From NCBI GenBank assembly GCA_035235625.1, contig CP141140.1:7336685-7400684 (forward strand): a DNA stretch of 64,000 bases, given 5' to 3'. This document shows, piece after piece, positions 24,554 through 35,217 of the stretch (its first letter is position 1; every line of letters begins with the position of its first letter). The notes under the pieces were generated by a model. That model did no database searches. It was not told the origin of the DNA and worked only from the letters and a program-made list of their open reading frames with translations. Source of the DNA: Saururus chinensis (taxonomy: Eukaryota; Streptophyta; Magnoliopsida; Piperales; Saururaceae). A program made the position numbers and the translations under genes.

Positions 24554-25175
24554 GTGGGATCAAGGGTCGCGGTAGGGAGGTGCAGGCTGAGGAAGGCACT
24601 TGGCACAGTCAAAGATGAGACCAACACCTCCCTCACCAAGGTCTCCCTTGCCAACTCTACCTCCAACCTTGTTGTTGCCATCTTCCACGCAACCTTCCAC
24701 AATGTGCTCCCCTTCGACAACTGCCTCCCTGATGATGTCATCCACCTCCACCCCCGCCAACGCCGCTTGCATTCGCTGCCTTGCCCACTGCGCTTGCAAT
24801 TGGGTTGTCGCCCTTAAGTCCCTAGCCCTTGCCAATTGTCTCCTCTGCGAGCCTAATTCCAACTTCTATGCGAAGGCCTCTGCACCTTGAACAATGGCAA
24901 CCCTTGAATCCTCAACCTCTCCGCCTTCCATGATGCCTCCATCTCCTCTAGCCCCTAAGACTATACCACCTTTGTCTTCACCTAGGCCCTCTACCTTGAC
25001 CAGCGCCTTGACTACTACCTCTCCAACAAGCTCACCCACAACACCCAACCAATCGGCGGTGACTCCCTCCCCCACATATAGTGAAATCACTCCTCCCATT
25101 TGTTGTCATTTGTTGCACCACCTCCATGACATGAAGCTGGTCATGCTGCTCGACAAGATAGCCCACTAGTTTCTA
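24554..25175 (+). pseudogene. Pseudogene of an ANTH-domain clathrin assembly protein (AP180/CALM type)
   Basis: Consecutive stretches in different frames match the plant ANTH domain in the right order. LRKALGTVKDETNTSLTKV is the family N-terminus, which binds phosphoinositides and starts clathrin coat assembly. Then come CIRCLAHCACNWVVALKSL with ALANCLLCEPNSNF, then a frame reading YTTFVFTxALYLDQRLDYYL, then DMKLVMLLDKIAH. At least two frame changes (near 24757 and near 24900) and in-frame stops break it. No intron-like gap is seen, but many genes of this family lack introns, so a retrocopy cannot be told from a decayed duplicate. The rest of the C-terminal clathrin-binding region is missing. 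Confidence 0.75.
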
Positions 25176-25571
25176 TAGGAATAAAATAGCTTGAGGAGTT
25201 ATTTATTTCTTTGGAAATTTTAAACATTGGATTTCAGACTTTCAATACGCTCCCACAACTTCAATTTTGTGAAACCTTTAGCCAAATATCTTATATCACT
25301 TTCTACACCCACAACTACAAAGCTATGGGAAAAGAACCCAAAAAATGGGTTACCAAACACCCTATTAATCACCTCCAATGTTCCTTTGGTTTGTTCATGT
25401 TGGTTGTTGGATGTATATTTCGGTGCATTTATGTTGTCTTAGTTTTGATGTTTGTATGTTTTTTGCAGCCCTCTCTCTAAAATAGGCTCCATGAATATAC
25501 CTTTTTGTTTAGTGTAAAGATTGCTTAATGGCTTCGAAGCTTATGTGTGCAAAAAAGAAAAACACACAAAT

Positions 25572-25667
25572 ACTCTATCAGTTTACATTCTTAGTATCAT
25601 TTAATTATTTAAATTGAATTAAATTTGTTTTAAAAATTAATAAAAATGTTAAAAAAGATGAATGGAG
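25572..25667. mobile_element. Possible decayed Stowaway-like MITE
   Basis: The left end CTCTATCAGTTTACATT and the reverse complement of the right end CTCCATTCATC share the CTCC-type start, and both are flanked by TA. The interior is AT-rich. Matching is weak. Confidence 0.35.
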
Positions 25668-27031
25668 TATTAGTATTTGCAACACATGTACTGTTAGTCA
25701 GTTACATCTTGGGTCGGGTAAGGTCCAATTCTGGAGGACTTGACCGAACCAAGATAAGAACCAAGTTCCTTAGACTCTTAACATGCGATGAAAACCGAAT
25801 TTCTTTACCCAAAAAATAAATAAAAAAATCCTAGAACCAAAATAGAAACCAAAATTCTATCTTAGTTCAGGTTGATTCCAATAATTCAAACCAAAATAAT
25901 ATCATAATGGTTCAGTTCTATCTATACAAAAATATAAAAATACATATAACTTAGGTTAAATATAATTTTGTAAGATAGTTAGGAATTCAGGTCAAGTCTT
26001 GGGTTTTTTACATGCTGTACCCAATCCGAAATTTACCGATGTAATTTTTTCTTAAACCTGATTCAAGATAAGAGTCAACCTAGGATAGGACCTGACTCTA
26101 CTTAAAAAGGGTCAAATCTCATGTCGATTCCATTTGGATTGTTTTGAACATAGGTCTAACCACACGCCCTTAAAATTAAATGAGCCCAAATAAAATAAGA
26201 GATTAATATAGGCTAAAAAAGCATCAGTTTTGGGCCACATATATTTTTAATCCTGGACTGTTAAAAAATATTGAAAGTAGCTAGCTCATTGACTGTTAAA
26301 TTCATTTTAATTTTTAGGCCAATTTGAATGAGAAGGAGAAATGACGGGAGGGCTGACCTTTAAAGACCGTTTTAAATTGATTTGATATTTTACACAATAA
26401 TATAGCTTAAACTTATTTTATTTAAAAAGTAAATTAGAATCAAAATAGGATGTTTGACAAGTATTATTAAGACCATAATCCAAAAAATTGTAGAAATTAG
26501 CCGAATGGATGGCACGTTACCATTTCCATGGCTGACCACGCGTGTAATTGATAGCTTTATTATCTTACTCTTAATAATTGATCGATATGACCTGCAACTT
26601 ACCACCTGTGATTTTCAGCTAAAGATAACAGCTGTTAATAGAGTATTTTCCTTATTTATGCTGCGTGAGAAATGAGAAATTGAGAATGTAATAATAGATG
26701 AGCGTTCAGGGGCTTCAGCCGATGGTGGGGCCCGCCTGTTGGTACGGGACGTTGTCCCGGAGTAGCACGTGCTTGGTGATGGGTTACTCAGGAGCACTAA
26801 ATAATTTATAATTTTATACATGTCTAGCCTAAACGCCCCCGTGACCATGCCTCATAATTATATTATATATACGTGGTATCTAATACTGTATATAGAGGCA
26901 ATTTTGCTTGGAGCCCCGTATAGCATAGTTAAGGGTGTTGGAAATGAGTCAGGATTTTTTTTTCTCTAACAATCTGGGCCATATATAAAAAAGTCATTTT
27001 ACTTGCACCATGAATGTGGACCATGGACCCA
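25668..27031. other. Gene-free intergenic DNA
   Basis: AT-rich repeat-like DNA. At 25700-26130 it holds recurring phrases such as GGTCGGGTAAGGTCC and GACCTGACTC, the style of the hAT-like repeats at 42818 and 61946, but I could not define ends. No coding region is seen. Confidence 0.35.
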
Positions 27032-27089
27032 GTACATCTTTTGGACATTTCATTGATGAAGTACATCTTTTGGACATTTCATTGATGAA
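27032..27089 (+). repeat. Perfect 29-bp tandem duplication
   Basis: The 29-bp unit starting GTACATCTTTTGGACATTTC occurs twice head to tail without a mismatch, starting about 180 bp beyond the GASA stop codon. Perfect identity indicates a recent slippage event. Confidence 0.95.
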
Positions 27090-27266
27090 ACATGAACGAA
27101 TACAGACAAACTCCTTCATGACATATATAAGCCTACATGTGGAGGGAGATGCGACGGCTACAAAATAATTATAAGAGAAGTGATACTACTTAATTAGCAA
27201 CATTGTTATAAATTGGGCGAGCGGCAAATTAATTAAGCCGAGAGATCGAGTTGTCAGTAGTTGCAC

Positions 27267-27953
27267 TCATGGGCACTTGGGACCACCCCTCTTGGTCTTC
27301 CAGTTGTTGTAGCAAGGGCACATTTGCTTGTTCCCGTATGTCCCTGGAGGAACACACAGGCATTTGGCGCAGCACTTCTGGCAGAAGAACGTGCATGGCT
27401 TCTTGTACGCGGTATTGGAGCACCTATATCCGCACCTCGACGAACACTCTGCATGCCCCCCAAAGCAGGTAATTAAGCATCTCCATAACCAATATTTGTG
27501 GCACTGTATAACCTGATATGGCTTTCTACACTAGCACTTTACATTATGCCCAATAGCATTGTTGCTTGATAAACAAAGAGCTATAGTCTGTCTATAAGGT
27601 GTAATTTATCTTCTCACCTTGAGGACGAAGAGTCCCTTGAGTGTATCCGTACTGCAACAAACAGTAGAAGTGTTAGTAAGGAAATTTATGCGTCAGAGTC
27701 TGGAGCAGAGAGAAACGCTAAGTAGAATGAGTTGAAACTCACCGTGTCTAGATGCGCAGCAGGTTTCACTGGATCAATCATTACTGCCTGCAATCCATAG
27801 TTTCAAAACTCAAAACCAATATGAGGATTCGATACTATTGAAGAATACAATGAGTCATGTAAAATTAGGAAAAAATGGACTCACCGAGTTTTCTCTGGAC
27901 AATGCAAGGATAACAAATACGAAGAGCATTACGACGCCAAGATTTCTCGCCAT
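27267..27953 (-). CDS. Gibberellin-regulated GASA/snakin peptide, complete, 4 exons
   Basis: A secreted cysteine-rich peptide of the GAST1/GASA/snakin family, known for roles in growth, gibberellin response and defence. Exons on the minus strand are 27885-27953, 27743-27787, 27618-27651 and 27267-27448; all are GT-AG and phases agree, giving 330 nt and 109 residues. Residues 1-23 (MARNLGVVMLFVFVILALSR..) form a signal peptide. A short variable stretch follows (AVMIDPVKPAAHLDT, YGYTQGTLRPQ). The C-terminal 60-residue GASA domain has all twelve cysteines and the family signatures KPCTFFCQKCCAKCLCVPPG, YGNKQMCPCYNNWKT and the terminal KCP. The domain most resembles the FFCQKCCAKCLCVPPG subgroup. 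It looks intact. The single-letter order and four-exon layout are normal for the family. Confidence 0.93.
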
Positions 27954-28052
27954 TGTGAGCTGATATGAACTCCAAAGGGAAGAAAAAAAAGGAAACTCAG
28001 AGAGAGCACAAACTAATGCTTTGGATGCTTCAGATCGTTAAGGAAAGGGGAG

Positions 28053-28061
28053 TTATTTATA
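28053..28061 (-). promoter_or_regulatory. TATA box of the GASA gene
   Basis: TATAAATAA on the minus strand, about 100 bp upstream of the ATG at 27953, is a good plant TATA box at a position that leaves a leader of about 70 nt. Confidence 0.65.
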
Positions 28062-28794
28062 GACCATTGCTTGCGTTCAAGTGTGACACATTTCGTGGCT
28101 CTCTCTCTCCATGAAAACGATGCCTTGCTACATTTACAGGACAGGGACATAAAGTGGACAATGCATTCACCCAATCCACCACACTACCAGTCACCAATTA
28201 GACGCTAAGCACCTACACTTCATCCAATATGGCAGTCTATGTCCAGCTAATCCCAACACTGCTTGTATGCACTATGAACGTCTCTTCTATAAAGCGTCTT
28301 CTTTTACATAATTTGAGGTCATTTTTGTCATCATAAATATGGTAAATATGGATAAGGGGAAGGTTGGGACATGGGTTCCTAAACGCTGTACATCATCCAT
28401 GTGCAGTTTGGAAAGTGGGTCCAACCCTCACATGTGCATTCACATGCCCCTCCTTAGTTTTGCTGGGCCCTACCCAACAACCTGAAGCTAAAAGATGCCC
28501 TACCCAAGAAAACAAAAGAGATGAAGAAGGAATACGATTCCAGCCCTCAAAAGTCAAAACTACACAAGGCCATTCCAACCGGAAAAAGCACTCGGATTTC
28601 CCTTCGCCCCTTCAATGGTAAAGCGTTAGATCTCTAGTCATTTGAAGAGTTGGGCCACTCCAATGAGTGAAATCTATTCTCAGCTAGTGAAATTTCAATC
28701 CATGTTAAACTGAAAAAAATTTATTGGCTTAGAAGGAAGGGGTCCATGCAGTCTCTCTCAACTGTTTGACCCCTGTGGTTTCCAATCAATGTTC
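28062..28794. other. Upstream DNA of the GASA gene
   Basis: Likely holds control DNA for the GASA gene. Open frames at 28364-28621 on both strands have no domain. I recognise no specific element. Confidence 0.35.
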
Positions 28795-29412
28795 GGGTGC
28801 GTTTAAATAGAAATAGTTCAAAGAATTAAACCTAAGATTCTCTACAAAAAATTTGTTGAGATAGATTATAGATTGTGTAATGTCGGTATGTTAACGATGC
28901 ATAATCTGAGCTTTTTAAAAAAATTAATAAACTGTGTACCATCACACCAGATTGTGCATTTTTTGCAAAGCTGATTGAACTAATTTGACTGACAATAATC
29001 TCTTTAGACGAGTAACGCCATTGTCACAGTAATTTTCACACGTCAAAACTCTACATCATTATTTCTAATACTACTTATGAATAGGGCCCAACAAATTGTA
29101 CACTTTTTCAAAGTTGATTGAACTATTTTGACTAACAATGACCTTTTTAGATGAGTAATATTTTTGTGATGTTAATTTTCACACGTCAAAATGATGACGA
29201 GTGAAGTCCAAAAAAGTGAGCCTCACTAATTAATATTGTTGAAATAATGAAATAGAGTTTTGACGTGTAAAAATTAATGTCACTCAAGTATTTTTCTCTA
29301 TAGATTGTTTAACTTTTTTTTTATCCTTCTTAATTTAAATATGATTGTAAAATTGTAAGATTGTCATTCAAAACAATGCAGATTCTCCCATTAATTTTAC
29401 ATTCAAACAAGC
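28795..29412. mobile_element. Inverted-repeat element with internal duplications
   Basis: The ends GGGTGCGTTTAAATAGAAAT and, reverse complemented, AGGGCTTGTTTGAATGTAAA form an imperfect terminal inverted repeat. Inside, about 28945-29049 and 29092-29193 are direct copies (both end TTTTCACACGTCAAAA). An inverted copy of the same phrase lies near 29250-29285. It is non-coding; probably a non-autonomous DNA transposon with rearranged interior. Confidence 0.5.
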
Positions 29413-29589
29413 CCTATGTTAGCTAGAGCTAGATCCATCATGCTTCCTTTAGCTCATGGCAATTTATATTTGTATGAAATGATCAGTTCCAGCTATAAAC
29501 TGTTAATCTAAACGCAAACGGTGACCCCAATTCGGAGAAATGTGAAGCAAAGCATTGGACTATAGAAGCCAATACAAATCGCTGTAATC

Positions 29590-29890
29590 ACTTTAAGGCT
29601 TTAGGCAAGCCCATATACAACTTCTTTAGCCGAAAAAAACAGCCCGTATATAGCTCTCTTTCGTCCCCTACTTTTTAGCTGAGTGAAAACCGGCCCGGCT
29701 ACGTTTTGTCTGAGAGTGGGTTTTGGACCTGGTTATTCTTACCCGTGAACTCATATTTCCCACGAAGGCTTTTGGCAAGCGGCAAGCCCATATGCAGGTC
29801 TCGATAGACCCCTACTTTGCTTGCACCTGAGTGAACCCACGCGTTTTGTTTGGGAGTGGTTTTTGGACTGACTTATTTCCGTCCGTAAAT
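29590..29890. repeat. Imperfect direct duplication
   Basis: About 29590-29745 and 29768-29890 share ordered phrases (GGCAAGCCCATAT, CCCCTACTTT, GAGTGAA, GTTTTGTCTGAGAGTGG versus GTTTTGTTTGGGAGTGG, TTTTGGAC). The copies are diverged by indels. No coding meaning is seen. Confidence 0.6.
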
Positions 29891-30227
29891 GCTTATTTTC
29901 AACCTAGAGCAGCAATTTATGCTGACACCCTCACCTCAAAGCAGTGGGCAAAGAATAACACGACGAGAGAATAAAGTTAACGGGATTAAGTATTATTATT
30001 TGAAAAAAAATACTACGCCTTTATCGCTTTTTAGGATAGGCACCACCAAACCAAATATTAAAAAAAATACTATATTTTTTAAAAAAAAATTGTCAAAACT
30101 TCTCATTATTGTATCTTGCATTATCGAAGTCACATTTACATATTTTTGGTTACATTATCAAATGAATTATGACATGGCCCCCTATCTTGTTCTTTTACCT
30201 AACTATCAAAATTAATCATTGTATTTT

Positions 30228-30625
30228 ATATCTCATTGCAAGTTTAACTCCATCACAATTTTGATAACATGTATTGTTATAATTTTGACACTATATATTA
30301 TCAAAGTATCTACCCATCGCAATTTAGACATCATATATTATAAAAAAAAATTACTCATCACAATTTTAACACAATATATTGTCGCAATTTCTACCCATTG
30401 TAATATATACATAGCCCAATTTAGAACTTTCACAATTCAAATACATGTATCATTGAAATTAGACATTATATATTATTGTAATTTCTACTTGTTACAATTT
30501 AGATCCATTATAATTTGGACACATGTCATCACAATTTAGACATCATGTATCATCGTAATTTAGACATCATATATTATCATGTTTTACCGATCACAATATT
30601 TTTCCATCGTAATTTGGACACATCA
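30228..30625 (+). repeat. Degenerate AT-rich tandem repeat
   Basis: Many diverged copies of a unit built from CAATTTAGACATCATATATTAT and TCGCAATTTCTACCCAT run end to end. Open frames through it are by-products of the repeat. Confidence 0.7.
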
Positions 30626-30639
30626 CACCTTAGATGGTG

Positions 30640-31135
30640 GCACACGAAAGGATAAGGGGGAGGAGGGAGGGAGAAAGAGGAGATTAGCTCATAGAGGAGG
30701 AAGTGACAACGAGGCAAATGAGGCGAAAGGAGAGAGTAGAGGGAGGTAGAGGCAACAACAACACACAAAGAAGGACACATGACATGCATTGAAAGTTGTA
30801 TTAGTGACATGAAGAGGAGGAGAAAGAGGAGAGGAGGAGGAAGAGGTGACAACACACAAAGGAGGAGGTGGTGACAACACATAGAAGAGGCTATAACAAC
30901 ATGCAAAGGTGGCAACAATGGTTATAGGAGAAGGTGGCATAGGGTAAAGGGGGAGGAGGGAGAAGGGGCAAATCAACACACACTAGAGGAGAAGGCTGCA
31001 CCACAAAGAGGAGGAAGTGGTAGCATGCAGAGATGGGGGTGAGAAGTAGAGGAGAAGGCAACAGGGGGCAGATCAGTAGTGGACAGAGGAAGTGGCAGGA
31101 GTGCCAAAGAGGAGAAGCAAAAGATGGAGAAGGAA
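30640..31135 (+). repeat. Purine-rich satellite-like repeat
   Basis: Strongly purine-biased sequence with loose repetition of GAGGAGG..GTGGTGACAACACACAAAGG. It resembles the purine-rich interior of the hAT-type element at 4007-4550. Minus-strand open frames of Pro/Leu/Ser type are low-complexity artefacts. Confidence 0.65.
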
Positions 31136-31945
31136 AATGTCATTTTAGCAAAAGTTTATATATTTTTGTAAACCCAAACCAACCCAATTAGAAACCCACA
31201 CACCACAAGACAAAGATGAATAGTGTTTACCGCCTTCATCTTCAACTCCTCTCAGTCATCTTCACTTGTGCTTTCTAGCTTTTTTGATTTTCTATACAAC
31301 GTTTTTAATAAGTCATGTTGTACAAATAGATCTTTAACCCTTCTCTGCCACAAGATGAAGTTACTTTTTTCATCAAAATTTTTAACTTTAAATTAGCTAA
31401 ATCCCTTTGACGTCATCATGAAAAAAAATTGCTTTAAACCAAAGCTCCAATACCACTTTATAGAATTTCGCAATGGCACAATCCAAATATAAAGTAGAAA
31501 AATAATAAAAAGTAAATAGAGCAAGACACGAAGTTTTTGTGGTTTGGCAAGATGCATACGTTCATGACCAGAGAGAGCATTTCCCCTTTTACTTGAGAAA
31601 TATCTAAATAAATTATAAGCTTCTCAAATAGCCCATTGAAAGAACCCTTTGTACACCTTGTTTCTCACCCCTCTCGCAAAAAAGAAAGCCAAGAAGAAAA
31701 AACTGTTTATTCTCTCTACCTAGCCAAAACGAAAAGAGAAGGAGAAAAAAAACTTCTAAAGAAGTCAGCCCATGTGTTACAAAATAAAAGTGAGATAAGC
31801 CATAGTAACAGTTTCCCGATTTACCCTTATCATCTTACATTCCGTACCATCCACAAGAAATTATTTTATCCCGGCTAGACTCTATGTGATGACTTAAGTC
31901 ACATTAACAAGAGAATCTATGTGATTATTATTTTGATCCACTTTA
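31136..31945. other. Gene-free DNA left of the LTR element
   Basis: It holds a phrase near 31520-31575 (GAAGTTTTTGTGGTTTGGCAA region) of the kind found in dispersed plant repeats. I cannot assign a family. No gene is seen. Confidence 0.3.
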
Positions 31946-32255
31946 TGTTATGACCCTCCCTAAGAGTTGGGTCCTACCTTCATAGTCTAGTATAATTAGG
32001 ATTTAATTATAAGTGATAGTATTTTAGGGTAATTAGGATTTTATTCTTATTGGGCTTAGGCTAATGTTAGAGGTCTATTCTAATTATAAATTCTATTAGG
32101 ATTAGGATTAAGATTCTCAATTGTCTATAAATATGTAAGAGATATGTCTTGATTAATAAATTTATAAAATCAATGAAGAATTATATTAGTTATTTTAATT
32201 TAGCCTCTTTAGCCCTAATCTCCTATCTCTTCTCTCTAATTTGGCATGTGTAGAC

Positions 32256-33132
32256 CATGGTTTGCTGTCTTGGATCTTGGTCTTGTCTCGGTGAGCCAAA
32301 GAGATGAGATCTCGGAGAGAACTCATAGAGATCGTGTAAAACAATAGTAAGCATCTAGATCATAAAAAGATAGTCAACATATTTCTCACTATGAGTATAT
32401 ACTATCTTTGACAAATATTAAACACTTGCCAAGAAACCTTACTACTTAACACCAACAGAAAACTGTAATTAGATCTGAAAACAAATGATAAATTCACACC
32501 TACACTAAGGCGATGTCTTCATGAATGAGGACTAGCATTGTTAGAAATAAATTGTCTAACCCTAGTATGCTGATTGGCCAATGTAATTCTAACATTAGAA
32601 TGAGATAAAATGTAACCAACCAGTGGCAAAGATTTCCTGAATCAAGGAATTGGGTACGAGGAAAGAGAACATACCAAAATCGCCACCGCATTTGGCATAG
32701 CTGCAATCGGAGTGGCAGGATGCGATGTCCTTGAATCAGACCTTGCCCGCATCGATATCGTTGTGGAGGGCCACCAGGTGGGCAATGGTGGCGTCGCATA
32801 TGACGCGGCCATCGGGGTCCTTCCAATTCCAAGAGGCCTTGCAGTGGGATCCTTGGTGCTTGATGAGGATGTGCCAGGCCCCAATCTTCTCCCCATACGA
32901 CATCTTCTCCCGATTCCTCCTCCCACTTCAATCAAGCTCGTTTGATTCCTTTCTTCGCTTTCGATCCGCCACTGGCCTCTCTGCAAGAGCTAACGTACGT
33001 AGAGCCGGACCTCTCATCGGATCTCGGTTATCTTAGCGAGATCTCATCGAAATTATGTAAATATGGTTTTACGCAATATCGTGGCTCATTAGATATCTCG
33101 AGATAGAGATCTCGCCGAGACAACAAACCATG
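32256..33132 (-). mobile_element. hAT-like transposon carrying a PIN1 gene fragment
   Basis: Terminal inverted repeats are CATGGTTTGCTGTCTTGG at the left and, reverse complemented, CATGGTTTGTTGTCTCGG at the right (16 of 18). Both ends are flanked by the perfect 8-bp duplication GTGTAGAC (32248-32255 and 33133-33140). The matching place in the partner LTR (about 35055) has GTGTAGAC once, so it serves as the empty site. An 8-bp duplication with CA..TG ends fits the hAT superfamily. No transposase is present. The interior holds part of a host prolyl isomerase gene, making this a Pack-type gene-capturing element. Confidence 0.88.
32675..32903 (-). pseudogene. Captured fragment of a PIN1-type parvulin prolyl isomerase
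   Basis: From the ATG at 32903 the frame reads MSYGEKIGAWHILIKHQGS, then KASWNWKDPDGRVI, HNDIDAGKV and FKDIASCHSDCSYAKCGGDFG. This matches the start of plant PIN1At-type parvulins (HILIKHQGSRRKASWKDPEG..SDCSSAKRGGDLG), which isomerise phospho-Ser/Thr-Pro bonds. An in-frame TGA lies at 32736-32738. The similarity stops at a good splice donor (TTTTG then GTATG), so the fragment seems to be 5' genomic DNA with an exon and intron start rather than a copy of mRNA. About the last 45 residues of the domain are absent. The upstream GC-rich 32904-32990 may be captured leader. Confidence 0.82.
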
Positions 33133-35114
33133 GTGTAGACTTGATCTATAACACTGGTACCAGAGCATGTTCATGCGCCCTCCCACCCTCTCCTACTTGT
33201 CAATTGAATACAAGATTATAAGTATTTTGTCCCCATTGCGAGGGGCTCTATAGCGACCCTCGATGACTCTTTTCAGCAACAACTTGATCATCGTTTTGAC
33301 CATCTTGATCACCGCTTCAACCAATTGTTGCAAGCTATCCTCTAACTCAGTTGACTGTCCTTGCATCTACCACTAGACCTTGCACACCAAAGCCGCATGT
33401 CATCATCATCTCGTCTGCCACTATTGACTACTTAGAAGACGAGTTTGCACCTGTGCTTTTTGTTGCAATCGATGCCAAAGACTCACCTCCCCTTCTACTA
33501 GCAACCAAATATTCTACTACCAAGGACCACTATAAGGGAGTAGATGAATTCTTACTGACATCGGTGAACGAATTGTCTATAGTTAAGATGAACAACGCCC
33601 AACCCTCACAGCCCATTCGCCTTCCCTCCAGCAATGTTGAGACTTTCTTGATTGCTTTTGGCCAACCACCTTTCTGCTCCATGGTCGTCAAGTCCATCTC
33701 TTTCAAACCAATATTGCCACCAATGGCTTTCGATGGTGTGCCACTTACTCCTTCAGTCAGCAATCCCTCTAAGCGTCTTCGCAACAAGATCATCAATTTC
33801 TCCACCCACCTCATGATGAGCATCCATTGCGGCCCCATTTGAGGGACCGCCCTCAAGCTGCAGGAGAAGGAATGGGAATGCCGCATGGACTTTGTCCCCG
33901 ATGAGTCCGCCTTCAAGCTCAACCTCATCGTGGTCGAAAATGAGACCATTGACATACACACATCCTTCGTCATGTCTACCCCATTGGGAGTCCATCCCCA
34001 CTATGATAGTCAAGGATGGATCCTCCCCATGACCCCGGTAGTTTGACGATCGACTTTGACAGCAAAGCATTGGTTTCCCGCCGCACCTCTTAAAGTCCCT
34101 CTGCTTCAATGCAAGTGGTCCATGTCGCTATGCATCATCTTCTTTTGCAAGCTATACTTCTGCCTATCACTCTAGTCGTGGATTGCCCTATCGCCCATCC
34201 TCCAGTCTCGTCTTCTCTATTTGGTCACCATAGACTATGCTACTCAATGCTCCTTCAACGGTCACGACTCACCCCCACAAAGCCCTAACCTCAACCTTTG
34301 CCTTCCACTTTGGCATCTTCATGAAATTTGGAACTGTGGTTCCTGTTTACCGTGGACTCTGCCTTTGTTATAGTCATGCCTCTTACGTGAATTGGATGTC
34401 TGCATAAGATGACTTCCACATGCCAGATCTTACATGGGTCCGCATGAACCTGACCAAACCTGTGGCCACCTTACAAGTCGTTTTGCGGGTTTTGCATTGT
34501 TATTCACACATTGTCTATGCAAACAAGTTCTGCCTAATGTCGACTCGATATGCATTATTCATAGTGTTATTCCATCCATTCATTTTGTTGATGGCACGAA
34601 ATATGACCTTCACTACAGAGCATTGATGGGCCCAAGGGTCATTATATTATGAAGTTACGTTTTGCTTGTATTCGCATGTGCTGCACAAATTAAAGACCAC
34701 CTCGAGGATGAGGTAGAACAGAATCAAGGTGGAATGTTAAGACCCACCTTAGGGGTTGGGTCCTGCCTTCATAGTCTAGTATAATTATGATTTAATTATT
34801 AGTGATAATATTTTAATATAATTAGGATTTTATTCTTATTAGACTTAGGCTAATATTAGTAGCCCATTCTGATTAAATTTTTTATTAGAATTAAGATTAA
34901 GATTCTTAATTGTCTATAAATATGTAGGGGCTATGCCCTGATTGAAGAGTTTTAAAATAAATGAAGAATTATATTAGTTATTTTAATTTAGCCTCTTTAG
35001 CCCTAATCCTCACTCTTTCTATCCTATTTCTCTCTAATTTGGCCGGTGTAGACATTGGTCTAAAACATTCTATTGCCGCAAAGATAATTTTGATCCACTT
35101 CTTTTAAAATGATA

Positions 35115-35217
35115 CTCACTTTGTTCTATAATAAGTGTCTTATTTAGTTTTTCAAAATAAACTAAAATTAATACATATTAAAAAATAAATAAGACATTTA
35201 ATATAAAACTATGGAAG
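35115..35217. mobile_element. Stowaway-like MITE
   Basis: The left end CTCACTTTGTTCTATAATAA and the reverse complement of the right end CTTCCATAGTTTTATATTAA are imperfect inverted repeats flanked by TA. The phrase TCTATAATAAGTGTCTTA is typical of plant Stowaway elements. 103 bp, non-coding. Confidence 0.8.

Larger units (their letters stand above)
31946..35067 (+). mobile_element. Degenerate LTR retroelement with a nested DNA transposon
   Basis: Two direct long terminal repeats, 31946-33153 and 34735-35067, both begin TGTTA and end CA. Net LTR length is about 325-333 bp; the left LTR is longer because it holds the 877-bp insertion at 32256-33132. TGGTACCAGAGC at 33155-33166, just after the left LTR, is a primer-binding site of the initiator-Met tRNA type. 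The interior of about 1.6 kb has only loosely gag-like fragments and no recognisable polymerase, so it is a decayed or non-autonomous copy. Superfamily is uncertain (Copia is more likely from the primer site). The LTRs differ at many positions, so it is old. A third, solo copy of the LTR lies at 58275-58479 on the other strand. Confidence 0.85.

Noticed and set aside
30577-30979. Minus-strand Pro/Leu/Ser-rich frames
   Set aside because: They come from the purine-rich tandem repeat and are low-complexity artefacts.
31900-31945. A phrase TTTTGATCCACTT present on both sides of the LTR element (also near 35090)
   Set aside because: It is too far from the LTR ends to be the usual 5-bp target duplication and is imperfect; I could not give it a firm meaning.
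32500-32931. 143-codon minus-strand frame in the transposon interior
   Set aside because: It runs in another frame across the PIN1 fragment; the PIN1 match is in the frame starting at 32903.
33351-34109. Frames on both strands in the interior of the LTR element
   Set aside because: They show no clear domain. At most they are loosely gag-like remains, and I do not report them as genes.
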